Shown in pieces: positions 34,101 through 44,644 of a DNA stretch of 64,000 nucleotides; the first letter of the stretch is position 1; each line of letters opens with the position of its first letter. This DNA is from Taxawa tesnikishii (nom. ined.). Its lineage: Eukaryota; Ascomycota; Dothideomycetes; Dothideales. The notes beneath the pieces are model-generated. The model saw only the letters and a program-made list of their open reading frames with translations. It had not been told where the DNA came from and did no database searches. The position numbers and the translations under genes are program-made. The stretch is taken from the NCBI GenBank assembly GCA_030247885.1, contig JAPDRO010000002.1, positions 124,001 through 188,000 of the forward strand. The letters run 5' to 3'.

Positions 34101-34284
34101 TGTCGTTGTGGTCCCATAACTGCTGCTGGCGCAAGTCCCAGCTCTTGGATTTGCACGCAACGCCGGCGGCTAGAATGACCGGGTAGAAGCACTCATCCAA
34201 CCCAGTCTTCGTCGGCAAGATGCTTTGTTCTCGAGGTCCGCTGGCGAGGAGATCGGCAGAGTATGATGCGACAGAAACTGCCAT
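28130..34284 (-). CDS. Giant WG/poly-Lys repeat protein (about 2,050 residues)
   Basis: One gene spread over several frames; seven one-base losses, all of the same sign and in A/G-runs, give a single reading of about 2,053 residues from MAVSVASYSADLLASG to the end KRSSWIGGIKKIAGL. The first 130 residues form a plausible folded domain ending with PPPSYEDS (a PPxY-like motif). Then about 13 modules follow, each an acidic stretch with a Trp-Gly core and a lysine run, for example DDTWGGFATTTGKKKKGKK, DDWGSGWGMSAKDKKKAKK, DDTWGMWGNIGKKEKKKGK and SSGWGFFGSSSKSKSKKD, separated by Pro/Glu/Val linkers (EPEPEPEPIVVV). The C-terminal third is Ser/Lys-rich, then a long charged Arg/Glu coiled coil. No enzyme domain. 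WG repeats in disordered acidic sequence recall Argonaute-hook proteins, but that role is only a hypothesis. Confidence 0.7.
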
Positions 34285-35876
34285 TGAGTGCTTGCGATCT
34301 GTTATTTGCGTAGAGTGAAAGCCTTGGCAGCATTGACGGCGGTTCGGGCGAGCTAGCAAGCCAACGGTAGGACTAGACACCTATAAGGCGATTAGAGCGT
34401 AGGTAGAGGGTAGCGGTCGCTGTCGAGTGCCAACGAGACAGAGACAGAGTGTGCAACGAAGCGGAGAAAATGGTGTTGAGAGGCGATGCGGTCGTGGATG
34501 CATGCAATGCAGAAGGCTGGATCACAAGGCAAACGGCAGGGGAGTAGCCGAGAAGCGTGCGATGCGATTCGACCCCTCCTCTCCAAACAGGGGCTTGCGC
34601 GGTTTGTGTATCGAATCAAGGACGCCAATCAAGAAGCGAGCACGGCTGTGTCACCCTTCCTCAGCCCGTCACATCCAAAAGCAAGCGTGCAGTGCAGCAC
34701 AGCGCAGCGCCTGGAACAAGCGGCTGATATACGAGCAAGGTGTTGTTTTGTTGTCGGAGAAAGATTTTCATGCATCGCCCACCTCCCTCCCCTCCCTTCC
34801 CTCCCTTCCCTCCCGCCGCCGCATGGCCCTCACGCAGATGCACGCCAGGCCGTCATGTTATTTGCCCGCTGCAAGCACTATTGCGCTATGGGCATGATGC
34901 AGGGCCGCGCTGTTTCGAGTCGGGCGTGAAGCTGAGCTGTCCTGCTTCCTTCACCGCAACTTTGATGCGCGCGTTGCGAACGGCGGTCGAACTACGCAGT
35001 CAAAGTACTGGGTTAGGTCTTCCAAAGGCGCCCGTGCACACGAATGGGGTTGCCCGCTTTTTGGGTCTGTCTCATTCCGAGTCCGGCCGGCCCACTCGCT
35101 GGTGCGTGATTGGCGCACAACAACGACGAGAGGGTGTGCTCCGCTTTGGTACAAATACCTCGTGCAACACTCTTGTTGTCAACGGAAGTGGATCTCAGTG
35201 ATGCTGTGCGATATGCACGAAAACCCAAGGCACGCACGTATGAGAAGGCAAGTCGTCAAACGTGACCGCCGACTGCCCAGCTGTTGAGGACAGGACGCGT
35301 ATGCCACTGCCGCATCACCGAACGATATGTGTCACGGATTGCGAACAGGTGAAAAGAGGCTGCTTCGTCCACCTCATGGCCGGAGAAGGGGCACCTGGAT
35401 CTTTCGAAACCGGCAGATTCATCCGACGCACAATCGTCCATCCTCTACTGCTGCATAGAGTGCAGACGCTCCTCTTCCAACGCCAATGCCTGCCGTACCT
35501 GCTTGGCCGAACCGAAGGTGTGCCTGAGCCTGCTCGTACTCTTCAGTCTGGCCCGAGTTCCGCATTCCCACGGGAGTCTTCAGAAGGAAGGAAGGAAGGT
35601 GCTGTGGGTGTAGATGGAGAGAACTGTGATGCTTCGGGGCGCCGCGCTAGTAGGAACGGTCAGAGCTAGGGTGATCAGATGTTCCCGCCGTGACTGCGGC
35701 TATCACGCAGAGCTTCATGTGGCCTGGCGGAAACAAGCAAGACCGGAATCTGAATAAGGCCGGGCATGCTACTCGCTCTCCGGCATCCACAGGTCTTGAA
35801 TTCATTGCCTTTTTCTGGTGGCCCTCTTACATTCTTTTCATTCACTCTCCTCCTGCCTTTCCTTAGTCTCGAAAAA
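34285..35876. other. Intergenic
   Basis: 1.6 kb without a supportable gene. Contains a pyrimidine tract (34782-34814) and several Arg/Cys-rich chance frames on both strands. Confidence 0.4.
34782..34814. repeat. Polypyrimidine (CCCTT-like) tract
   Basis: Thirty-odd bases of C and T only, with repeated CCCTCCC and CCCTTCC units. Confidence 0.7.
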
Positions 35877-37142
35877 TCACGGATCGTGCGCCTCCAATCC
35901 CCTGCTCTGTCCTCCATCACCTTTCTGCACCTCCATGTTTCCTCCTTCCAACCCAATCACCTTCTCTACAGCCACTGCGATGGCCCTGGCAACCTCAGTT
36001 CCTTCCTCCCAGACGCCATGGTGGGTTCCCTCGAGCGTCAACATGACCAATTCCCTACCCTTCTCCTTCCCACCCTCGCCCTCCTGCCATCCTCCTTCCT
36101 GCAGCGCCTTCTGCATCAGCGCCACCTGCTCCCACTCCACCAGTTCATCCTCATGCGAGTGCGCAAGAACGGCCACCCTCCCGTTATCCCAGCCTTGCAC
36201 AACATCTGCGGTCCAGTCTGCAGATGTAGGACTCACAGCCTTCCAAACATGCACGTCGGACCCGAAAGCGCCGTTGGTGAAAGCGGTGTAGATGTCTCCG
36301 TGTGGGCGCGAGGCGTGATACTCGACAAGCGCCGGAAGATCGTACAGGCCCTCCAGACCGAGAACGGCTAGCGGTGGCATGACTTGTTTCTTGACGCCTA
36401 CCTTGATGGGGGCGGGACCGTCGGCGCTCCAGGACCGGCTCATTGCGACCTGCAGCGCCAGCATAGCGCCGCAACTGTGTCCCGCCAGTACATAGCGGTC
36501 ACCAAATCTGTACTTGCGCTGCAGGAAGGCGAGAGCGTCGAGGATGTCGTTGATGTGGTCGGGGTGTTTGGCGTTCCGGGCAGTGCGGTCTGTGTCGCTC
36601 TTCCAGGGGTGGTTTGGGTGAGGGGAGAGGCGGTAGTTCAGAGTGGCCAGCCCGGCGATGGAGTCAGAGATGGAGGAAGAAAGAAGGATAGATTGTGTCT
36701 TGGTAAAGGAAGAGGCGGTGATCAAGGGGTCCCGCCATGCGCCGCCGTGGATGTAGCTGCGTTCAGGTTAGGTTGGAGGACGACGAAAAGACAGGTCTGA
36801 GTTTTCGGTGTATGAAGTGTGAGATGGAGGTGAGGAGAACGTTGCAACCAAGCAGCAGGGCGACATGTAAGGCTCAAGGGGACAGCAAGAAAACGGAAGG
36901 GAATATGACGCGATTAAGGTGTATGAGAAAGTAGGATGGCTTCTCCGTCTCCTGCACGTCCAGCCATAGCAGACTGTAGGCAAAGACCTATGTGTTCGCA
37001 AGACGGCGACTTACACGACCCAGACTCTACTCTTTCCATGAGCACTTGGCTGAGCAGGAACACAAACGTTCAACGTGTTGAGCGAGGAGTAGTCGGAGTA
37101 AGGAACGTCGTTATGGTACTCCACAGTGCGCTGTGACTCCAT
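35877..37142 (-). CDS. BNA7: Kynurenine formamidase (alpha/beta hydrolase)
   Basis: Two exons (37142-37015 and 36756-35877) give 335 residues: MESQRTVEYHNDVPYSDYSS and NTLNVCVP, then across the splice VWVV-YIHGGAWRDP. HGGAW is the oxyanion-hole motif of formamidases. Other signatures: LNYRLSPHPNHPW, INDILDALAFLQRKYRF, the nucleophile elbow LAGHSCGAML (Ser), LEGLYDLPALVEYH, LAHSHEDELVEW (acid) and GTHHGVW (His). The enzyme hydrolyses N-formyl-kynurenine in the kynurenine route from tryptophan to NAD, in the cytosol. The intron is 258 nt, long for this genome; a second small exon hidden in it cannot be excluded. Otherwise intact. Confidence 0.85.
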
Positions 37143-37553
37143 GGTCGGCTATGTGTTGCAAGGAAGATTGCCAGAGGACAGTTTGAGTGCTGCTGCTGCT
37201 TCCCTCAACGGTCGATGAGGGAAAATGATTGGTTTGCTCGAAGTTGTGCGTTGTCAATCCATCTGCAAGTGTTCTAAGGCAAGCAGTATTGCGTCATGAT
37301 CCACGCTCTGGAACGACTTTTTGTGAGGTCCAAGGACAGTTGCTCAGAGTGTCCAACGTTTCAGAGTGAAGATATGGTCCATGGAGCCTGTAGGCATTAT
37401 GCTGCGCCTTGTTACCCTTGCGGGTACATGTGAAGAAACGGCCGAAGCCGTTTCAGCGGGGGTTCGGAAGGCAGTTTGAGTTAGTTGCCGGACCCTCTTC
37501 GACAGCGGTCCAGGGCAAGCTTTCTGGTTGACACGAAGACGGAACGGCTATGT

Positions 37554-37581
37554 CCTATATCCTATATCCTATATCCTATAT
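37554..37581. repeat. CCTATAT tandem repeat, 4 copies
   Basis: Four perfect heptamers in tandem, followed by degenerate CCCTTAT units. Confidence 0.85.
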
Positions 37582-38068
37582 CCCTTATCCCTGTCTCTTG
37601 GCCTGCTATGCTGCCCGGTGAAGGCGACAGAGAGTGCTTAAGACCCTCTATATTACTTCAAGCACAGTAGTCACATGTTCTGTGCAGCGCGAGTGAAGAG
37701 AGGAAGAGAGCAAGAGAGACAACGGCGCAAGACGGTTGGGCTGCAACAGCACAGCCCTTATGCAAGATGACGTTCCGTGAGAAGCCTTGAAACCTGCCAC
37801 TTCAGAGGACCCTTAGCCGTGCCCACACCACCTGCGCTGCTGGCAGAGAAGAGCCCTCCACAGCCTTCCTCGCCATCTTCAAAACCGTTCCTACCTGCTC
37901 CCTGAACTCAGCGCATATCAAGCACACTATACGCAACACGCAACACACGAGACACATCGCCTGAGTCGCCCTTCGCTCTTTCTTGCGCCAGAAAGGCAGT
38001 CGCGACACGGAGTCGGGCGCAATCAGCAGCCGACGAGTCAGCCCCGCGCATCACCTGCCAAGTCATCC

Positions 38069-38088
38069 ATCAATCAATCAATCAATCA
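38069..38088. repeat. ATCA microsatellite
   Basis: About five ATCA units in the DUF3824 gene leader. Confidence 0.7.
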
Positions 38089-38231
38089 GTCTCCACTAAA
38101 CATCGCCCATCATCTCGACACCTACAATCCTACATCACTTTCACACTCGAATCCTCTACCTAAGTCTCACCACTCACCGAGGCCCCGCCTGAGCACACCT
38201 TCGGAAGACCGCATACCCAGGCTCGCCCATC

Positions 38232-40223
38232 ATGTCCCAATACGGTGGCTACGACGACGGTCCCCGCCGCTACCGCGAGACGCGCACTCGCCCGCGTGAG
38301 AGAGGAGAGCCAGAGTTTGTGCAAGAGACGACATACATTGAGAGAGGTAAGGGCCCGCCACCACGCGACCTGGTCTATCGCCCGCGCCGCGAAGATAGCA
38401 TCGAGGACATCCCCGCGACTTCCCTCCTCCGGGCGACGACCGCTACCGACGCGGATACGACGACTACGCCCCAAGAAGAGCCCGCAGCCAGGCAGGAAGG
38501 AGAGGAGACTACGACGACGATTACGACAGATACTCGGATTACGCCGTGCCTGCCGCTGCTGGCGCCGCTGGTTACGCTGCTGCAAGGAACAGAGATCGCC
38601 GTAGCCGGCGTGACAGGGACAGATACGACCGCGACTACGACTCGGATGAGACCCATTCTCCGCGCCGTCACCGTGAGCGCCGCAAGTCTGGCGTCGGCGA
38701 AGTTCTCGAGGGCCTTGGACTTGGCGGTGTAGCTGCTGCTATTGCTGGCAAAGATCGCTCCAGGAGCCGCAGCAGAACCCGTCGCAGAGACAAGTCGCGC
38801 AGACGCTACTCTTCGGACGAGTCCGATTATTCGAGGAGCAGAAGCAGGAACCGTGGCGGTGGTAAGACCGAGCGCAAGTGGGCTCAGGCGGCCCAGGCCG
38901 CCCTCGTCGCCGGTGCCGTTGAAGCATTCCGTTCCCGCAAGGAGCCTGGACCGTGGACTGGAGAAAAGGGACGTCGCATCGCTACTGCCGCTCTCGGTGC
39001 CGGAGGTATCGATGGCTTGGTCGATCGCAATCCGGATGAGAAGACCAAGCGCCATCTTGCCGAAGCCGTCATTGGCGGTCTTGCCGCCAACCGTCTGGCG
39101 AACGGACCCCGCAGCCAGTCCCGTGGTCGAGACGTGTCTCCTGGTGGAAGATCTCGTAGCCGTTCCCGGTCCATCTTCGGACGCGGACGTTCCATGTCAC
39201 GGGGTCGTGATGGAGGAGACGGGGGTGGAGGCCTTGGAAAGCTGGCAGCAGGAGGCGCCCTCGCAGCAGCAGGAAAGGCAATCTACGATCGTGTCAGATC
39301 GAAATCTCGCCGTCGACGCTCCCCTTCGTCGTCCTCGGCGGACTCGTATGTCCCCTCGCGCAACCGGCGCCGTGACAACAGGAACGATCAACGCTCACTC
39401 CCCTCATCAGATACTACGAGCCGCGCCGGCGGTGGTAATCGCCGGCGCGACGCAGGCGCAGTAGCCGGCCCTGCAGCTGGCGCTGGCGCCGCCGCTCTCG
39501 CCAACCGAGGGCCTTCTACCCGCAGTCAAAGCTCGTCGAGCTCCAGCACTACAGACATGGAGCAGCGCCGGAAGCGCATGCGTGGAAAGGAGCTCTTGAC
39601 TGCCGGTCTGGCAACAATTGCAACCATCCATGCCGCCCACGGCGTTTACTCTAGTATGGAGGCGCATGAGAAGCGGCACAGACTGGTGGCGGAGGGTGAG
39701 ATGAGTCCGGAAGAGGCAAGGAAGAAGCAGACGAAGGCTTGGGTCCAAGATGCGGCGGCCGTCGGTATCGCTGCGCTCGGTATCAAGGGTGCGTTCAGCG
39801 AGTGGAAGGAAATGAACGAGCAAAGGTATGTTTTCTCCATCCCGTCATATCCGAATCGATCGTTTCCCAACCTTGACTTGTAACCACCCACGGTCCATAA
39901 CTCAACCCTTGTCGGAGATCCACACTAACCATCCGTTCAGGCGCGAAATTCATGAAATCGAGAAGCGCAAGCGCGAACGCCAGAAGAAACGTCAACGGCG
40001 CGAAAAGCAGAACCAAGAAGATATGCGCAATGCTCAACTGCGCATGATGACTCAAATGGGCAATTCCGGCGGGAATGGCTACCCAGGCATGATGGCTCCA
40101 GGCATGGCCATGCCCGGCGCACAAATGTACCAACAGCAGATGCCTATGCAGGCCGGCTACGCCGATGCCAATGGCGGTGTTCAGAATTACCCGCCTCCGC
40201 CGCCACCTCAGCAGAGGTACTAG
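38232..40223 (+). CDS. DUF3824-type Arg/Ser/Tyr/Asp-rich protein
   Basis: Two exons (38232-39825 and 39941-40223) give 625 residues if one C missing from a run near 38412 is allowed for. N-terminus MSQYGGYDDGPRRYRETRTR; then charged Asp/Tyr/Arg repeats and RS-like tracts (DRSRSRSRTRRRDKSRRR, GGRSRSRSRSIFGRGRSM). Between them lie short Ala/Gly-rich helices that could sit at or in a membrane: AAQAALVAGAVEAFRS, IATAALGAGGIDGLVD, HLAEAVIGGLAANRLA, LLTAGLATIATIHAAHGVYS and DAAAVGIAALGIKGAFSEW. The C-terminus is a Lys/Arg/Glu coiled coil and a Met/Pro/Gln-rich tail ending PPPPPPQQRY. The repeated Ala/Gly helices and RS tracts are typical of fungal DUF3824 proteins, whose function is unknown. Confidence 0.78.
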
Positions 40224-41555
40224 GAGCGTGACCGGCGACTGATGGTGGGTGGTATGAAGCGAACAGTGACTCTGACAAGGGAACAAGAGAATCAGGAGCA
40301 GGCGTTGATGGATAGGTTCGTTAGGCCAGCAGCTAGGGTGCATTGGGCAAGCGCGTGACGAGGAAACAGACGGGTTTCAGCATGAGCATATACGGACTTT
40401 TCGAGGTTTCTCTTGTCTTTCCTCTCTTTCACGAACTGAATGACGAAACGGGAATGACAGCATCGGGACGGCGGTTGGGGGTACAGAATGGATCACGAAG
40501 ATCACGATTATCGCATACAAGGGGCGCTTTGGGCCTTTTCTTTCCAACTCTTCCCTTGCTGTATCACCTTTACAAATGTCATAATTCGACAATTTTTCCT
40601 CAGCGGGACATCTCGGTAAAAACCTATAGCTAGCTCAGCCACCCTACTGCTGCCTATCAGACATGCAGAGCTTGTTTATACGCCACTTTTTTGTTCACGC
40701 CTCTCGGCGCTCGAACCATTCTCCGGATTAGGTACGTGGTAGCACCGGTGGGCAGCGGATAAATGGTGACAATAAGGTTCTCACGCTAGCATCGCTCGCC
40801 CATGCCGATTCGGGCAATTGGTGATAGGGTACTAGAGCCAAGTCCATTTAGGCATCTTCAAGGCGGTACCTGGTAAGCAGCAGCATCCAGCATTATCCCG
40901 TCCGCACAAGTACAGGTCATCGGTATTCCAAAAATCGACAAGGGTGTGTCAGACATGTCAGCGAGAGCTTGCAGAAGCGACCATTTGCGGCCCCCTACGA
41001 GCAAAAAAACAGCCTATGAGTATTTCAACCGCAACCGCAGGGGGCTCAGGAGATACGTGCCAGACTTTTGAACACGCAAACGCGAGAAGAACCCCACTAC
41101 GAGGTGCTTCTGTGTAGCGGTCGCAATAGAACGCAGAGGTATTGGGGCGTCTTATCAAACCGTCCCAGGGAAAATGACGATTTCCAAACCGACTGTGTCG
41201 ACGGTCTCCAAGAGACCTCAAGGCAAGGGAGTCATGTCGAAGCTCCGCGTGCAGCGTTAGCCGTAAAGAAGTCAGATGGTCCACATCGCTCCAATCCAGC
41301 CCATCAGCCACCCACTACTTTGACAGTCTGAGAGTGTCGATTTCGGCTCAGGGTTTATTCACAATGGATTCGGAGTCCTCTGGGTGCTATTAAAAGGTTA
41401 TGTTAGGGCAAGGGTGGATACGCCATCCCTTAGACGAGATGGTTGATCAAAAGGCCCGCCGACCCCCTTCGAAAACAGAGCTCTTGCGACATTCACAGCT
41501 TCCCTCCCTGACTGGCATCTTACCTCTGCTACAGGAAAGAACTCGGCCCGGCAAC
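40224..41555. other. Intergenic
   Basis: 1.3 kb without a recognisable gene; includes the P450 promoter side. The minus frame at 40958-41311 shows no domain. Confidence 0.4.
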
Positions 41556-43381
41556 ATGTCTTTCCCACTGCCACTATCGCCCACCGTCTTAGCAGTGGGC
41601 GGCTTTGTCTGTCTCGCTTGCTTCCTTTATCGCCTCGCCCTACCTAAGCCCATCCCCGGAGTCCCCTACAACAAGGCATCCGCACTCCGCGTCTTGGGCG
41701 ATGTCCCCGATTTGCTGGCACACGTCAAAGCCACGGACGGTGAAGTCCAGTCTTGGTTCGCAGCTCAATGCGTCGAGCACGACTCTCCAATCATCCAGCT
41801 TTTCGTTCGACCATTTCGCAAGCCAACTGTTATTGTTACCGATTTCCGGGAAATGCAGGATATCTTGATGAGACGGTCCAGAGAGTTCGGTCGGAGTACC
41901 TTTCTTGGGGATCTGTTCAAGGGTGTTGGCCCGAATCACCATATCTGGATGCCGACGCAAGAGAGGTTCAGACAGCAGAGGAGGTTGTTGGCGGACACTC
42001 AGGGGCCTGCTTTCCTGAACGAGGTGAGCCCAGTATCTTAGGTGGAACACCAGATTGTCTAGCTGACTGGTCCCATGTAGACAGGCGGGCCGCGTATATA
42101 TGAGTCGATGCAGGATCTTCTGGAGCTGTGGCGGCTGAAAGAAAAACTGGCGCAAGGCCATCCCTTCGAGGCGCCACAAGACCTTCAGTACGCAGCCTTC
42201 GATGCTCTCTGGGTGTCGACGTTTGGTTCCGTCGTCGGTATCATGACGTCGCAGATCCAACCACTGCGTGAAACAACACAAATCCCCCTTTCGGCGAACA
42301 AGGACACGCCCGCCGTGTTCCCATATGTTGCCCCTCCTGAGGCGTTCACCAGTCTGAGCAGAGTAATGTCCACTGTTGAGACTATGCAATCTTCTCCCCT
42401 TCCAAGACTGCATCACTGGTTCATCCGACAGACGAGGTGGTACAAGACGGCGAAAGCCTACAAGGACCAGCTCATCGACGAGAGCCTCAAGCTGGCCGTC
42501 AAGAGGGTGTCCCGAGGCGAGACCGAGGTATCGGCGATCGACAACATGATACGAGGCGAGACCGCGCGGGCTGCAAAGAAGGCCGAAACCCGATCTGGGA
42601 CTCACCAGCGGCCCGGGACGAGCTCTTCGGTTTCCTCATCGGCGGGCACGAGACGAGCTCGACCACGATAACGTGGGGTCTGAAATTTCTCTCCGACCAC
42701 CCACAAGTGCAGCACAAGCTCCGGAGCGTACTGCGTGCGTCCTTCTCCTCTGCCGCTTCTGCCAAGACCAATCCTTCTTGCAAGGAGATACTGACAACAA
42801 GTATCCCCTACCTCGACGCCTGTATTGAAGAGGTCTTGCGGTGCGGCCTTACCGTACCTGGCGCCGTTCGCGTTACTAAGGTGGACACCGATATCTTGGG
42901 TCACCGCATTCCCAAAGGCGTAGATGTCATGTGCTTGGTCAATGGCCCAGACTTCGTTCAGCAGAGTCTACCTGTCGAGGAGGTGAAAAGGAGTGCCAGT
43001 AGCCAGGCGAACAAGGACAAAGTCGGACTATGGGACACCACAGACATTGGTCTGTTCCAACCTGAGCGCTGGCTTCGTGAGGAGGAAAAGGGCGACGTCG
43101 TGTTCGATCCAAGGGCCGGACAGAATATGCCATTTGGACTTGGAGTGCGTGGATGTTTTGGTGAGCGAGCGATCCAACTCAAAATGTTGTGGTGAGGCGC
43201 TAACTTCTTCTTAACAGGCAGGAAGTTGGCGATGGTAGAGTTGCGGATCATCTTCGTCCTGATCCTGTGGAATTTTGAGCTGCAACCAACGCCGAAGGAG
43301 CTGAGCGGTTACAGAGCCTGTGACAGAGTCACCCATCAGCCGCAACAATGCTACATCCGGATCAAGTCGGCAGATGGGTAA
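41556..43381 (+). CDS. Cytochrome P450 monooxygenase
   Basis: Three exons (41556-42023, 42081-43160, 43218-43381) give 570 residues once a missing C near 42592 is allowed for. N-terminal membrane anchor LSPTVLAVGGFVCLACFLY, then the proline hinge PKPIPGVPY. Helix C region WMPTQERFRQQRRLL, helix I oxygen-binding motif FLIGGHETSSTT, helix K E-x-x-R as IEEVLRCG, PERW region FQPERWL and the haem loop PFGLGVRGCFGRKLAMVEL with the ligand Cys. The protein is anchored in the ER and needs cytochrome P450 reductase. Substrate unknown; the tail (ELSGYRACDRVTHQPQQCY) is like that of many fungal catabolic or secondary-metabolism P450s. No biosynthetic core gene lies nearby, so there is no cluster evidence. 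Confidence 0.88.
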
Positions 43382-44644
43382 AAAGATGGTCAAGTTGTCA
43401 CAGGGTTACAAGGAAAAGAATTGACTCTTTAGACGTTTAGTCAAACAAGTACTCCCTCCCCTTGACGGTAGAACACGAGTATCTGTCCGCGTATATGGCC
43501 ATACGAGCCGACGTATATGCTGGGGCTCCAATGCTGTTACCCGATCATGTAGCTCTTGCATAAGCTCGTACCAACACGTCGGCTCCGGAAAGCCCATTCA
43601 GCCGGGAGCAAGCGTGGCAAAATCCAAGAGGACGCGGTGAGCAGAGCCATCCAAGGGGGCAAGTGTAGGTTGTCCGGCACCTTAAAGGCTCCAGTCATGT
43701 CGATAGCAATCCTGGCCAACTGGAAATGGCTGGGTTGTTACCGACGTCGCTACCGTTTGCGCCGATACCCGGACCATTGTGAGCCGAAAACTCAGTAGAA
43801 CTGACCTTCATTTGGAAGAATACCGGTTGTTGATCTGCAGACCGTTGAGAGGGCATTCGAGAAGTGGAGCCGATGGCTAAGAAATACTTGGCATGCTTCC
43901 GGTTGCTTGATCAACGGTTGGCGCCGGGCGACAGTCCGTCCCCTCAAGAACGAAAAGGCTATCCAGGATATGCGAGGGATTGCGATCCAAGGACCTGATA
44001 GTAAACCGAGCTCTACACTCATTGCTCTTTGCCACCGTCTTCGAGAGTAGGGGTTGACGAATGACGGATGAAATTTCCGCAGTATTTCGAGCAAGCACAA
44101 GGCGGTGGGCAAACACCACGCACACACCTGCCATCGTTCGACGTTGATGCGATAAAGCACAAAATCCTGGTCGTTAGTTGTTACTGGGGTCCCCGCCTAC
44201 TGCAAGAATGGGTTGACGATGCGCCGCAGCCCTCGGCACGCGACGCCATTCCGCAAAAACTTCGGGATCAACCTCCTCCTTTCCTCTCCACTTCGACCAC
44301 GCGAGTGACGCGAACTACTCACTGATATTGGAGATCCCCGCTCAAGGACGACCACACCACGACCGGATCGAGTTTGGGTTCGTCGGTGTTCGGGCCTTGA
44401 TGTGATCTTTGCGGCAGATATGACGAATTAGGACTCGCAGTTGCAATATGCTCGCTCGTGGGTGGGTACGCTTTTGCTATGCGCGATGTCGTCGCGGACT
44501 GGGAGGAGCGCGGCAATTGAACGCGTAAGTCTTCAGGCTCTCATGGCGTGTATAAAGGGTCGGAGTCGCACGTCGTTTCGGTGTAGACAGACACGGTAGG
44601 CGTTCCATTCTGCGTGTTGCCCTTTCCCTAGCCTTTCTATCAAG
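43382..44644. other. Intergenic
   Basis: Between P450 3' end and beta-glucosidase start. Frames are short and featureless. Promoter elements of the glucosidase gene presumably lie at the right end. Confidence 0.4.

Larger units (their letters stand above)
37143..38231. other. Intergenic, divergent promoters
   Basis: Between BNA7 and the DUF3824 gene. Contains a heptamer tandem repeat at 37554-37581 and an ATCA tetranucleotide run at 38069-38088, close to the DUF3824 start. No gene recognised. Confidence 0.4.

Noticed and set aside
40681-40740. GGTTCGAGC-like T-arm on the minus strand
   Set aside because: Flanking bases cannot form a T stem or an acceptor stem; not a tRNA.
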